Positions 38,602 to 46,500 of a DNA stretch of 64,000 bases are shown here, in pieces. The DNA comes from Halichondria panicea (lineage: Eukaryota > Porifera > Demospongiae > Suberitida > Halichondriidae): the NCBI RefSeq assembly GCF_963675165.1, contig NC_087384.1, positions 279,001 through 343,000 of the forward strand, in the 5' to 3' direction. The number at the start of each line of letters is the position of its first letter. The stretch's first letter is position 1. The position numbers were made by a program, and so were the translations under genes. The notes beneath the pieces were generated by a model, which saw only the letters and a program-made list of their open reading frames with translations, was not told where the DNA came from and made no database searches.

Positions 38602-41600
38602 AGTGTATGTGTGTGTGTGTGTGGAGTGTGTGTGTGTGTGTGTGTGTGTAGTGGGTGTGTGTGTGTGTGTGAACAGAATGCATCCTCATGGCCATGTACT
38701 GACAAAAATTGTATGTCTTACAAAGCACATGTTCCTACAGTATTCGCGTACTGTGTAAAGCGTACCTGAGCAACATTGTAGATATCACTGCAGACTTGAG
38801 CAATGTAGTTGGATCTCTCAAACAACTTCTTCTGATCAAACTCCCAGCGTGTGTCTCTCCCAGACTGCTCTATCTTCTTCCTCACGTCTAGATAAGATGT
38901 CTTCCATGTCTCCAGACACCGACAGCCCTCAGAGGCTCTGGCCTTGATCACAGATAAGGAGTTCCTGCAAGAAGGGATCAATACAGAGCTACTTCACAAC
39001 TGGACTGGGCCAGCAGTATACTGGGGTTTATATGTACAATCCACTTTAATTAATATGACAACACATAATTGAAAGCTTTAAGGACAACTACATTTTCTAC
39101 TTTCATCAACAATAATTATTACAACGTGTAGCAGTAAACTTGACCCTTACTTGAAGATGGTTCTAACATTGACGACTCTAGCAACTCTCTGACACAGCTC
39201 CCAGGAGATCCGTCCCATGAGGGGCACCATACGATCATCAGTATTATAGTGTCGTGAGATGACCCACACCATTCGTAGTGCATTCAGCATAGCAGGCAGA
39301 GTGTCGAGAATAATGGCAAAGTTTGCTCCATGTGCAAGGTTCTTGAAGTGCCTCTCTAGAGTTCCCAAAAACCTGACATTGTCTTTAGCCTCGAGGTAGT
39401 ACTTGTTCAGTTCAGAGCGATGATACTCGAAATTAGAGTAGGAGGGAACCCCTGCAATTTTCAATACGATTAGTGCCGTTTGAATCTCAGTCATTTTGAG
39501 TTGCTCGTAAAGAGCGCTAAGAGCAGAGTTTCTCTCCCTCCAGAAGTCTATCTCAGCTAGTGGTCCTTGTCCTTGCGGCTGCTTGTGTAGCTGCTCATCT
39601 ACCGTGGTTGAGAGTATTCTTGCCCAGCTTTCCAGGGCCGTGTTCAGTTTATTGACGAGGGTTCGATTACGGGCTATAATTGAAGGGTCTTCCTCTCCAA
39701 GGGTCACACCAGGGGGCATCTCTAACTTGACCTCACCCTCTATCTGCTGTATGGTACGATGAACCTGAAAGGAAAAAAATTATAATGAAATTTGTGCCAT
39801 TTTGGAAATATAATTATACATACTAAAGTCTATTTGTGTTGAGTTCGGCCCCAGAAGTTATGTGGTCAATTATGGCTTCATTTATGCTTCTTGTGGTTGT
39901 CAAGTATGCCTAGGACTTCTACATGGAAAATGCCGACTTTTAGCTGGTTGGAGCTTACCTACAGCATACCGTAGAAACTGGATTATTAGCGCTTACTCGA
40001 TTATAAGCGTATCTTTATTTTAAGCGCATGCTCAACTGCAGGCTTTTTATACTCGAATTGAAGCGCTTTTCCAATTATGCGAAGGTTATTAGTGAAATGT
40101 TAGAATTGATTCATATTTATCGTTAGCTAGCTTGTACAGTGCAGGATAGCTATATAGCTGGTGATATCCATCTGTAAGGACTCTCTGGGCATGCTGTTAC
40201 CTTGTCTGATCATGCTGAGAGAATGTGAGACATGGATGAGGTCAAGTTCCTGGTCAATATGACTGTTTTTATAATATGAATTTAAATGATGGAAATGAAC
40301 TGTAAAATGAACTGTAACATAATAGTATGATATAGATTCAGTTAGAATTGCCTGCTGGCACACTTTCTAGCCAGCTCTCATCACAGAGACATCCGGTTGC
40401 TGGGTGGGGCTCAAAATGACTGCATTATAGGCGCATTCTCGAATATAAGCGTATAGAGCTCTGCTATTGACCCTAAAAGCGCATGCGCGAATAATCCAGT
40501 TTCTACAGTATAGATAGAAGCGCTTTTTAACAAGGAATCCAATGGTATATGAAACTTTGAAGTATGACAAAGTTATGACAACTTTATGAAGGTCAAACTC
40601 AACACAAATAGACTTTACAACCAATTATGACGATTCTAAATGATTTCACAGTTTTGCTTACTTGAATTGAAAATTTCTGCACATTGATAAGCAGTTCATC
40701 CCTCATCATGAGACGTGAGTCTGACTTGGCCAGCTCTAGTTCACTGAGGGATTGACTCTCACCCGAGCAGCTAGATGCTTCAATATCATCCTCACAACTC
40801 TGCTGACCTAGGGAAACAACCAACAAAATGATTTCTTTATGTACACATTCTAGCTATTACACGACTTGAGGTATAATATTATGTATACGTAGATGTAGCC
40901 TAAGGCCAGACTGTGACTATAATTACAGTCAAAAATGGTACAGTCAAGTAGGTTTGCAGACATGCTCCATCAAGTATTAGAGACATAACTCCTGCAGTTC
41001 ATAGTACTGTTTAGAATACCACTACGATTGCCTACAGAGGTACTGACCTGCCAGCATGAGCATGGGAATGTAGATCTGATTGAGTAGCTTCTTGAGGGAA
41101 TTGAGAGGCTTGCATGAGATGGTCCCTACCTCAAAGCACAGTGGGAGGGTGGCGTTAGCAGCCTCTAGGCTTGAGGGAATGGGCACTGCTTCTTGCCCCA
41201 TGCGTACAAAGTAGAAGCCCACTGTGGATATGTCCTCAGGTAGGTGCTTGTAGCAGAGAAAGAGCTCTGTCTTCCTCACTACCTTCTTAACCATTTTCTG
41301 TAAGTAAATGAAAAATCGTTTAGTTTTTTGTGATAAACGGCGCTATAAAGCTTACTTAGTACATTGTGTACAGTAGTGTAGCTATTTGTGCTCATGGTCA
41401 GATAAACAATTTAGGTCAAGCAAATGTGTACATGTACAGAACGTAACTACAACTAGACACCATCCAATGTGCTTACTTTCTTCAGAACCTTCTTGGTCTG
41501 GCTACGAGTCTCATCGTCTTTACTCTGCTCCTCTTCTTCGACTGAGCTCTGTTCGCCTCCCTCGAACTGTTCAGCCTGCTCCACAAGTTGCTCTATCAGC

Positions 41601-42073
41601 TCCTCTACAAGTGAAGAACACAGACATACGAGTTGTGGCTTAGCACAATACAAAGGGGAGGGGCTAGCTATCTAAGCTAGCTATCTAAGCTCCACATGGC
41701 ACACTTGGTACTAGTACGTAAGCTTGCTAAAATAATGACAACTTGACACAGCGTATAAATGACTGTGATGATGTACAGAGCCTAGAAACACCTACGTACA
41801 AAGTACAAAGTATGTACGCATGGTACATGTAGAATACCAATGTGACTCCTTACCCTCCAGTTCCTCCATCTCAACTTCTACGTCATGCTCTAGAGGATAC
41901 ACTATCAGAGCAGAAGAGTATTTGCCTTCTACTGGGCTATTCAATTTAGAGACCAACTCCTTCCCATATCTTTCATCTTCTCTGGTCAGCAATGTCTCAA
42001 ACAAAGAGTGATCAGTCAACCCAAGAGCAGCATAGGTGAGCTCCTTCATCCACAGTACACGCTTGTCCTCCAT
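5746..42073 (-). CDS. DNAH10: Axonemal dynein heavy chain, inner-arm type, DNAH10-like (about 63 exons)
   Basis: This is the motor heavy chain of an inner-arm axonemal dynein, an ATP-driven microtubule motor of cilia and flagella. It starts at 42073 with [19 protein letters not shown] and ends CLLLNTD-stop at 5746-5748. Tail exons run from 42073 to 29370, then the AAA ring with P-loops GPAGTGKT (AAA1, about 21440), GPTGGGKS (AAA2, about 19460), GETGTSKT (AAA3, about 17440) and GVGGSGRQS (AAA4, about 14910). After AAA4 come the stalk and microtubule-binding exons (about 14003-11757), AAA5-AAA6 and a C-terminal domain. Recalled human DNAH10 has the same [14 protein letters not shown] after the AAA1 P-loop and the same [16 protein letters not shown] stretch, which favours DNAH10 over other heavy chains. 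No frameshift or stop was seen in recognised exons. Exon edges given here are approximate. The introns host a tRNA, two nested genes and several mobile elements. Confidence 0.94.
8587..8890. mobile_element. Foldback MITE, family 1 (complete copy)
   Basis: The left end CCCATAACTTTAGTTCCGAT...GAAAGCTTAGAAAGAGACCT recurs inverted at the right end (AAAGGTATCTTCCTAAGCTT...AAATTATGAGTGTTG). A small inner palindrome lies around CCATGGATTATATAGCCCATGG. Related copies occur at 15440, 20240 and 53614, with fragments at about 21716 and 31620. There is no coding capacity, so it is non-autonomous. It sits in a dynein intron. Confidence 0.75.
11757..14003 (-). other. DNAH10-like stalk coiled coil and microtubule-binding domain
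   Basis: About 13590-14003 gives the end of AAA4 and the outgoing stalk helix ([20 protein letters not shown]). Then about 13362-13480 ([20 protein letters not shown]), 12990-13175 ([20 protein letters not shown], microtubule-binding domain), 12668-12823, and a long exon 11757-12550 with the returning stalk helix ([20 protein letters not shown]) leading into AAA5. The alternating helix-globule-helix order is that of every dynein stalk. Confidence 0.85.
15440..15695. mobile_element. Foldback MITE, family 1 (right end shortened)
   Basis: It shares GAAAGCTTAGAAAGAGAACT, TCAAATGGTACCATCAAAGT and GGCCGAAAAATGACAAATTA with the copy at 8587. The inner palindrome unit AATAGCCCATGGTT is repeated three times. 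The right terminal repeat is cut short about 20 bases before the dynein exon at about 15713. Confidence 0.7.
20240..20510. mobile_element. Foldback MITE, family 1 (diverged copy)
   Basis: It shares ATTTTCTGAAAGCTTAGAGA at the left and AAGCTTTCAGAAAATCATTA inverted at the right, with a more diverged middle than the 8587 copy. It lies within a dynein intron. Confidence 0.6.
21341..21663 (-). other. DNAH10-like AAA1 exon with the main ATPase P-loop
   Basis: The exon encodes [18 protein letters not shown], then [20 protein letters not shown] and the Walker A motif [20 protein letters not shown], followed by [12 protein letters not shown]1 is the principal hydrolysis site of dynein. The exon begins after TGCAG at 21664 and joins in frame to the exon ending at 29370, so the 7.7-kb intron splits the protein between linker and AAA1. 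Confidence 0.92.
22456..22508. repeat. Left flanking direct repeat of the nested cluster
   Basis: Sequence TTATGTAGCTTTGGCATCTC continuing through CACCGAGGCATCAGCACC to TGCTTTCATTA recurs in the same orientation at 29163-29217. It is not present between the two units, so the pair bounds the tandem duplication. Confidence 0.75.
22651..23278 (+). repeat. 54-base minisatellite A, twelve units, mostly with a CACGTG E-box
   Basis: The period is exactly 54 bases. The unit runs GTGTGTCACGGTAACAGACT, TGTTTTTACAGTGTATGGAA, GTACCACACTACAC. Units start at about 22653 plus multiples of 54. Nine of the twelve have CACGTG at the unit joint; the first two and the last have an ATGTG variant instead. The array ends about 165 bases before the nested gene A start. 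Because 54 is a multiple of three, frames stay open by chance; I do not regard it as coding. Confidence 0.92.
23385..23392 (+). promoter_or_regulatory. TATA-like box of nested gene A
   Basis: TATATAAG lies 51 bases before the ATG at 23443, which predicts a transcript start about 25-30 bases before the ATG. The same box is found at the matching place in unit B. Confidence 0.6.
23443..23922 (+). CDS. Small secreted cysteine-rich protein, nested copy A
   Basis: I do not recognise a named family. The 159 residues begin with a clear signal peptide ([20 protein letters not shown]). A charged pro-region follows, with two 20-residue repeats (about 42-61 and 62-81, each QKA.EQ..TSN.EA..QSL). The C-terminal domain has ten cysteines at 92, 96, 113, 117, 121, 126, 140 and 147-149, including [10 protein letters not shown] and [11 protein letters not shown]. 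The layout (signal, acidic pro-region, disulfide-rich end) is that of secreted effector or defence-type peptides. The gene is nested antisense in the dynein intron. A donor-like GTGAGG after VCCC and an acceptor before CACACTGATAA allow an alternative spliced end with a shorter tail. Function is unknown. Confidence 0.85.
   Translation: MEMIVFFALLALSCSAAVADSQSQQDDTMDAEFIALMNVFDQKAKEQHDTSNSEAELQSLNQKAIEQSHTSNFEARSQSLKDSLAKAMADSCTGHCRSANHGDGVIIGTAPFCGGKCSVDCPHRQCYIGTLHWSDYGAGCWWGNKVCCCGEAKMIYFLT
24062..24166. repeat. Hairpin (inverted repeat) downstream of nested gene A
   Basis: ATCTATGTGTTATAGTGTCCC is followed after about 10 bases by GGGACACTATAACCATAGAT. Outer arms (GGTTAGATCATGTGCAT versus ATGCACATGCTCTAACC) extend the pairing to about 45 bases per side with mismatches. 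The matching site in unit B is about 27351-27450. It could be a small foldback element or an RNA structure in the 3' region. Confidence 0.7.
24776..25385. mobile_element. Non-autonomous TIR element, family 2, in unit A
   Basis: The left end GTATACTATTAGCCTCGATC...GACTGTTTGCGCATGCGC is repeated inverted at the right as GCGCATGCGCAAACAGTC...AGGCCT...GAGGCTAGTATACT. The arms are about 70-75 bases. The inside has no ORF of note. A copy sits at the same place in unit B, so it was present before the duplication. Confidence 0.7.
25909..26485 (+). repeat. 54-base minisatellite B, eleven units, ten with CACGTG
   Basis: It has the same 54-base unit as array A but is more uniform: every unit reads GTCACGGTAACAGACTTG, while array A mixes CACAGTAAC and CACGGTAAC. 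Ten units carry CACGTG. It ends about 170 bases before the nested gene B start. The uniformity suggests recent homogenisation within this array. Confidence 0.92.
26597..26604 (+). promoter_or_regulatory. TATA-like box of nested gene B
   Basis: TATATAAG, at the same spacing before the ATG (26655) as in copy A. Confidence 0.6.
26655..27134 (+). CDS. Small secreted cysteine-rich protein, nested copy B
   Basis: Paralogue of the gene at 23443, also 159 residues, with the same signal peptide, two 20-residue pro-region repeats and all ten cysteines. Residues 1-85 differ from copy A at one position (35, Ala to Asp) plus one silent change. From residue 86 on there are twelve amino-acid differences (for example [10 protein letters not shown] instead of [10 protein letters not shown], and YGYGCWW instead of YGAGCWW) and no silent difference that I can find. 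Non-coding flanks are nearly identical between the units. The 3' end carries a 66-base tandem duplication (27093-27219) that repeats the last Cys codons and the donor-like GTGAGG. Function is unknown; secreted and disulfide-rich. Confidence 0.85.
   Translation: MEMIVFFALLALSCSAAVADSQSQQDDTMDAEFIDLMNVFDQKAKEQHDTSNSEAELQSLNQKAIEQSHTSNFEARSQSLKDSLAMAMAASCSGHCQSANHGNGRIIGTAPSCNGKCSRDCPNHQCYIGTLHWSDYGYGCWWGNKVCCCGEAKMIYFLT
27093..27219 (+). repeat. 66-base tandem duplication at the 3' end of nested gene B
   Basis: TGCTGCTGTGGTGAGGCAAA followed by ATGATTTATTTCTTAACATA occurs at 27093 and again at 27159. The junction reads ATCACAG before the second TGCTGCTGTG and GTGAGG after it, so the second copy looks like an 11-base exon with its own splice sites. 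Only one copy is present in unit A. Confidence 0.8.
28063..28685. mobile_element. Non-autonomous TIR element, family 2, in unit B
   Basis: Same element as at 24776-25385, with ATTAGCCTCGATCCCAGGCC at the left tip and GAGGCTAGTATTTATATACT at the right, plus small indels. Confidence 0.7.
29163..29217. repeat. Right flanking direct repeat of the nested cluster
   Basis: TTATGTAGCTTTTGCACCTC...TGCTTTCATTA matches 22456-22508 in the same orientation. Confidence 0.75.
29280..29354. repeat. CA-rich microsatellite
   Basis: Imperfect ACACTCACACACCCACAC tract just downstream (minus strand) of the donor of the exon ending at 29370. Confidence 0.85.
29584..29763. mobile_element. Short foldback element
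   Basis: GGGTAATTTTTGGGGGGCAA...AATATTCGTGG at the left is matched inverted by CCACGAAAACCATGAATATT...GGGGCAAAATATT-type sequence ending ATGAAAATTACCC at the right. About 180 bases, in a dynein intron, no coding content. Confidence 0.6.
29890..30082. repeat. 15-base minisatellite next to a dynein splice donor
   Basis: About thirteen copies of a 15-base unit (CATGCATGGGGTATA, with CATGCGTGAGGTATA variants). On the coding (minus) strand it begins about ten bases after the donor GTAGGTAC of the exon ending near 30092. Confidence 0.9.
31427..31492. repeat. GT microsatellite with a G tract
   Basis: About 27 GT pairs followed by a run of G, directly next to the dynein exon end near 31425. Confidence 0.9.
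31620..31670. mobile_element. Family 1 MITE fragment
   Basis: GATAGTCCAATTTTAACGAT and TTTTCTAAAGCTTG match the left terminal repeat of the MITE at 8587; the rest is missing. Confidence 0.45.
31987..32132 (+). repeat. Tandem dimer of a tRNA-derived (SINE-like) sequence
   Basis: A 73-base unit occurs twice. It contains GGATGGTGCAATGGTTAGGC, which looks like a tRNA D arm and A box, and GAGGTCCTAGATTCAA, which looks like a B box. The start resembles tRNA-Gln genes (ATGGTGTAATGGTTAG), but there is no full acceptor stem. It is more likely a SINE head or decayed tRNA than a working gene. Confidence 0.5.
34113..34205. repeat. 28-base minisatellite
   Basis: TACATGTACATGCATGTGCG plus GTGTATAG is repeated about three times in a dynein intron. 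Confidence 0.85.
34359..34642. mobile_element. Foldback element with near-perfect arms of about 90 bases
   Basis: Left arm GGGTCATTCCATATCAATTC...GGAATGGTATGAAAACATC (34359-34448) is repeated inverted as GATGTTTTCATACCATTCCT...ATATGGAATGACCC (34548-34642). Arms differ only by a few bases near ACGTTTT. The centre of about 100 bases is unique. It is non-coding and recent-looking. Confidence 0.85.
36497..36504 (-). terminator. Pol III terminator of tRNA-Ser
   Basis: Eight T in a row on the minus strand, four bases after the tRNA 3' end. Confidence 0.85.
36509..36590 (-). tRNA. tRNA-Ser(AGA)
   Basis: The 82-base sequence folds as a serine tRNA. Acceptor GTAGTCG pairs with CGACTAC, with discriminator G. 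A box is TGGCCGAGTGG, the anticodon loop is CTAGAAA (anticodon AGA), there is a long variable arm, and the B box is GGTTCAAATCC. A run of eight T follows at 36504-36497 (minus strand), a good Pol III terminator. It has no intron. It lies inside a dynein intron in the same orientation as the dynein gene. It closely matches animal tRNA-Ser-AGA. Confidence 0.96.
38386..38672. repeat. Long GT-rich satellite
   Basis: Nearly 290 bases of GTGTGTGT interrupted by GGAGTGT and GTGGGTG units, in a dynein intron. It creates long spurious ORFs on both strands. Confidence 0.95.
39824..40617. mobile_element. Outer TIR element hosting another element
   Basis: TAAAGTCTATTTGTGTTGAG at the left is matched inverted by CTCAACACAAATAGACTTTA at the right. 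Arms are about 22 bases or more. The middle is taken up by the element at 39967-40511. It occupies nearly the entire dynein intron between exons at 39766 and about 40661. Confidence 0.7.
39967..40511. mobile_element. Inner TIR element inserted in the outer one
   Basis: TACCGTAGAAACTGGATTAT at the left and ATAATCCAGTTTCTACAGTA at the right form terminal inverted repeats. Subterminal repeats ATTATAAGCGTA and GAATATAAGCGTA are present. About 545 bases, with no transposase. Confidence 0.75.
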
Positions 42074-42256
42074 AGCCTTGCTTTGCTTTGAGAGCCAGAA
42101 GCAACTTCAGAAGGACATCAAAGCCGCTTGCTCTTGCACATACTTGATCGCTAAGCAACTACATGTAGAGATTGTATTCATTGATAGTGTTGTCTAGGTA
42201 CGCCCACTTCCTTACTTTGGTTTGCGTGGGCGGCTAAGCTTACTTCCTGTATTTAC
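42074..42256. promoter_or_regulatory. Short divergent promoter gap (dynein / ASPH-like)
   Basis: Only 183 bases separate the dynein ATG (42073, minus) from the ASPH-like ATG (42257, plus), so a shared bidirectional promoter is likely. No clear TATA box was seen. Confidence 0.4.
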
Positions 42257-43279
42257 ATGATTAATTTGTACATGTACATGAAATACCCCTTCCTGATGGA
42301 AGACCTATTATCTTCTGAGTGGCCTTTTAGTGGAGTTTCACTGGTCATATCTATCATTGGAGGCTTGATACTGGTAGCACTACTATTCAAACGATCGTAT
42401 TCCACTGTAAAGGATCCATCACTGTGTGATTCACCCAACTGTGTAAGATGCAGGCAAAGCAAAGAAAGCGATCAAGTCATCACCAATACTCTAAAAGAGA
42501 GATGTCTCCAATACATAACAAAGTATCGATGTGCAGCAGCGAATCCCAATCAAGTTCTAGCAGAAGAATATCCACGAATATTGGACGCCATCTCAAGTCT
42601 TGCTGACAAACCAAACATTCTCGCCTCAGTGTACGAGTTCTCTGGCTATAAACTCAGCAATGAAACTCAACATCCACACATCTGGACAGTTCCTGACCTC
42701 ACGAGAAGGCCATTCTGGAATCCACACACAATCGTACAAATTAAGAGTATTTTCACAACAGCTGTCTTCAATCGAGTGCTGGAGGACTATAAAACGGTCA
42801 ACTCAACCGAGCAAGGATGGAAATTGAACAACACACCCACTGGGAAGTGGAGAATTTATCCGATCTTCAATCAAGGAAACAAGGTTGTCGATAATTGTGT
42901 CAATTGCTCGGATACAGTACGAATTGTGGAGTCAATACAAACATTCATGCACGGCTGTGTCTATGGTAACACTATGTTCTCAGTGCTGCACTCCAATAGT
43001 GTGATTGAGCCACACACTGGACCGTGTAACTTCAGACTTAGATGTCACCTTCCGTTAATAGCCCCCTCGGGATTTAAGGTTCGAGTTGCCACGGAGACCA
43101 GAGAATGGACGAGGGGAGAGCTACTGGTATTTGACGATTCGTGTGTGCACAGTGTGTGGTATGAGGGGGCGGGGTCAGGGGTGGAGCCTCGTGTGGTCCT
43201 GATACTCGATATTTGGCATCCAGAATTGAGAACTAATGAAATTGATATGTTAAGACATTGTTATTCTGATTCATTTTAG
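42257..43279 (+). CDS. Aspartyl/asparaginyl beta-hydroxylase family protein (ASPHD-like), intronless
   Basis: This is a 340-residue 2-oxoglutarate and Fe(II) dioxygenase of the ASPH family, which hydroxylates Asp or Asn in EGF-like domains in the ER. A short N-terminal cytosolic stretch is followed by one membrane segment (about 27-44, VSLVISIIGGLILVALLF), giving a type II protein with a luminal catalytic domain. Catalytic features: His253 in EPHTGPCNFRLRCHLPL, His298 in LVFDDSCVHSVW (iron ligands) and Arg312 in PRVVLILDIWHPEL (2-oxoglutarate). It lacks the long TPR region of full ASPH and is closer in size to ASPHD1/2. It is a single exon among multi-exon neighbours. The start at 42257 is the first in-frame ATG; the ATG at 42296 (codon 14) is an alternative. 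Confidence 0.9.
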   Translation: MINLYMYMKYPFLMEDLLSSEWPFSGVSLVISIIGGLILVALLFKRSYSTVKDPSLCDSPNCVRCRQSKESDQVITNTLKERCLQYITKYRCAAANPNQVLAEEYPRILDAISSLADKPNILASVYEFSGYKLSNETQHPHIWTVPDLTRRPFWNPHTIVQIKSIFTTAVFNRVLEDYKTVNSTEQGWKLNNTPTGKWRIYPIFNQGNKVVDNCVNCSDTVRIVESIQTFMHGCVYGNTMFSVLHSNSVIEPHTGPCNFRLRCHLPLIAPSGFKVRVATETREWTRGELLVFDDSCVHSVWYEGAGSGVEPRVVLILDIWHPELRTNEIDMLRHCYSDSF

Positions 43280-43553
43280 TCATAATTACTATATATGCTC
43301 ACGAATAATAATAATAATAATAATTTATATACGATACGTCCAGTCATGCAATTTAATCTGTAGCTATTTATGAATTTGATTAATAATTAAACGATTGCAT
43401 TGCATATGGTATAAAAGCTGACATGTCACATTACTGATGACATAATTATAATAACATAAAACTGCCACGGCACAGAAAATTAAAACACTAAAAAAAAGCA
43501 CACAACACACGGTATACTGAATGGAATAACACAAATGAATAGTTTTGCACAGT

Positions 43554-46500
43554 CTAGGGGGACCCAGTGGCACTACGAGCGTACGCCACTTTTCTCTTGA
43601 GCTGCAACGCTAACTGTCGTGCCTCCTCCACATTGCGCTCTGCCTCAGCCGACTCTCTCTCCAGCTCTGCCAAGCTCTTGTTGTCCACCATTATCACGAC
43701 ATCTATACGGGGGAGGGGGGAGGGGTCACACACGATACAATAGCAAGGAGCAATATAGCAGTGCCCAGTTTACTGCATAATATCAGCCATGCACACACAC
43801 ACGTATAGTTTGTTAAATAATTATAGCAAGTGCTTGCATGTACTGCTAGCTCAAGTATTCACAGCTCCTAACAAGGTATGATAATTCTCTAGTGATACAT
43901 AATGAAGCTAGCTCCCTGTGCATGGTACTGTACTGTACACTCACTTGAATGGTTGCTGCTATTGCCGCTGGAATTACTGGTGTCAGTACTGACATTCCGG
44001 TTCAAGCCCTTGGTGGCTGCCTTTAGGTGACTTGGTGGTGGTGAGTCCTGGTGGGAGGGGTTACGTCTCATGGCCCTATGACGACTGAGACTAGGGGAGA
44101 CTGAGATACGTCTAGAGTCTGCATATAATAGGAGCGAGACATTACAAACTATGCAGATATGCAAAAAAGTCTTTGTATTGGGAAAGCCACATTTGAAGCC
44201 CCCCCACCCACATACAGCCTCACACAATCCACCCACACCGCCCCCATACACAGCCTCACACCTCATAGAAGCCCCCACCCACACACCGCCCCCACACCGC
44301 CTCACAGAAGCCCCCACCCACACACAGCCCCCACACCGCCCCCATACACTGCCTCATAGCCTCACACACCTTCCTCTGACTCATCACTGGACACAGGGTT
44401 GGAGCTGAGCTGAGAGCCAGGAGTAGTGTCTCCTGACACAGGCAGATCATCGTCTGCGTACTCTTTAAGAATGTCTGCAGGGACCCATCCTTCCTTGCCA
44501 TCACAGTTCACATACCACACATCTGGAAACCAACCAACAGAGGAGGATATGACAACTTGTACACACTTACTATCAGTTGTACGGTTGTACGTACAATGTA
44601 CAGTATACAAAGAATGATGTTGAATACATTGTGGAAAAGCAGGGTCAGATACATGCAGTGCTCAGTGCTCTTATAATAATAATAATATACTCTTAATGCA
44701 TAGTTATATATATGTAGTCTGTTTGTTAGTCATAATTAATTAGTTCTATAAGCCGTATAGATCGTTATCTCACCGTCATCAGAATCGTCGATGACACACA
44801 CAATTTGTCCCTCGTACAGATCAAGCTCGTCCACGTCTTGTTTAAGGTAGTCCTCAGTTGCCATATAACATCCCTCCAGGTCCATCTCCTCACCAGCCTC
44901 ATCTAGATCCTCTAGTGAGCCAGACTCTGGGGTTGGGAGGAGCAGTGTTAGTATTTATAGGGTACCACTGACACAGTTATTTATGGGGTACCACTGACAC
45001 AGGTCAATACTGTTTAGATTACAACACCCCAACGTTATGTGTATGACAACTAGTGTCAAAGTGAACTGTAGCTAGCCTTAAGACATGTATTAAGTGCTTT
45101 CGTTTCGTTTACAAATTGTGGTAAGCGCATGAGTTGCTTCATTGCTATACATGGCAGACAGAAAGTGCTTGAGTCTTTGAGGAAGTAGACAGGTAGGCAT
45201 TTCAAACCATATTCATAGCTAGCTCTTACAATAACAGGTAGTGAATAATGCTACCACTTTTGCACTAGCACTTTTGCACTAGCACTGCACACACAACAAT
45301 CCTGCTATGAGCAGTCCATGCTCATTTGACAAATGTACACACTCATATTATAATTATACTGTTACTGAATTTCTCACCGTCCTTCCATTTCTCGAGTCCA
45401 ATAGTGCTCTGAGATGAGGAGTCAGCAACTGCAAAGGCGTCGTCACTCTCACTCATACCCAGTAGTGGTTCAGAGCGTGACTCCAGGGGTTCAGGGGATT
45501 CCCCTTCCTCTGTGAGATCATCAAGCCCCTCCTCTTGAGTGAGGCACAGGGAGGGGATTAAACCTTGACCTCTAGTATCGTTGTTCCTGTAGAGAACGAG
45601 TTATTTATCATACACACGTTTAAACTTTAGAAACAATGTATTTACCAGACATAATTATAACTGTACACGTAGACACACTATAATGTCATTATGTGATATA
45701 GTTGTACCGCTATAATAAGTGTATTGTGTGCGTGAGATCATTTGTACCCTCCTGCAGTTCTATGTAAGCTAGTACATACAACTGCACGGCTTAAGCCACA
45801 TACACACTAAGATAGCCAATTAAGGTAATTAAGGTTCAGAGGAGGTACCACATCTGTGAGGAGCAGGATAATAGGTCATATGTAAAACCTTCCACCACAC
45901 ACAATGTAAGGTAGTACTCACTCCATCTAAACATGTACTTGTTGCCCTAGCTCTCACCTGACCATCCACCACCCATCACAGCTGACACTGAGCAGCTCGA
46001 CTGTCTCCCCTCTCCTCACACTGAGCTCGTCTTTTTGCCCTGCCCTGTGTCCTCGAACCACCGCCATCTGGGTCCCAACAACCTTGTCAATCCCGCAATT
46101 AGACCCTGCCCTATCGTCCAGTATGGGTCGTAGGAATGTAGCAGGAACCCAGCCAGAGCGACCGTGTTGGTCCTCACCATACCACCAGCCTAGAGGGAGG
46201 GAGGGAGGGAGGACTGTGATTAGGATTGGTTTTGAATGTATGTATGTTAACACGCTAAGTCAGGTAATTGCTAAACACTACATGTATATGCAATGAAGGC
46301 GTGATGTCACCTAGCCCTCAAATTAAATACCATAGTTGGAAATAATGTTGAAGATTATGCACGCACACAGTGTCAATGCAGCAGTGTATCACTCAGGCTT
46401 GTAATACACAATGAATGCATGCATACATCATACATCATACATGTACATACCGTGATCTTTCTTGTCCACGACCTTGACTGAGTCATTCTTGCTGAGTGTC

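Larger units (their letters stand above)
29370..42073 (-). other. DNAH10-like tail and linker exons (domain map)
   Basis: Exon 1 is 41854-42073. Exon 3 (about 41040-41297) has [10 protein letters not shown]. The exon at about 39152-39766 holds the DHC N1 region ([20 protein letters not shown], a cargo/dimerisation tail motif). Helical tail exons follow at about 38766-38965, 38183-38335, 37600-37995, 37125-37343, 36731-36945, 36370-36485, 36132-36280, 35880-36072, 35622-35790, 35243-35480, 34677-34935, 33790-34072, 33562-33665, 33268-33450, 32748-32960, 32256-32468, 31733-31915, 31067-31425, 30670-30820, 30476-30555, 30092-30260 and 29370-29473. The last of these encodes [18 protein letters not shown], just before the motor core. 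Confidence 0.8.

Noticed and set aside
38329-38769. Long ORFs of VCVCVC and HTHTHT type
   Set aside because: They come from a GT satellite; no start context or conserved domain.
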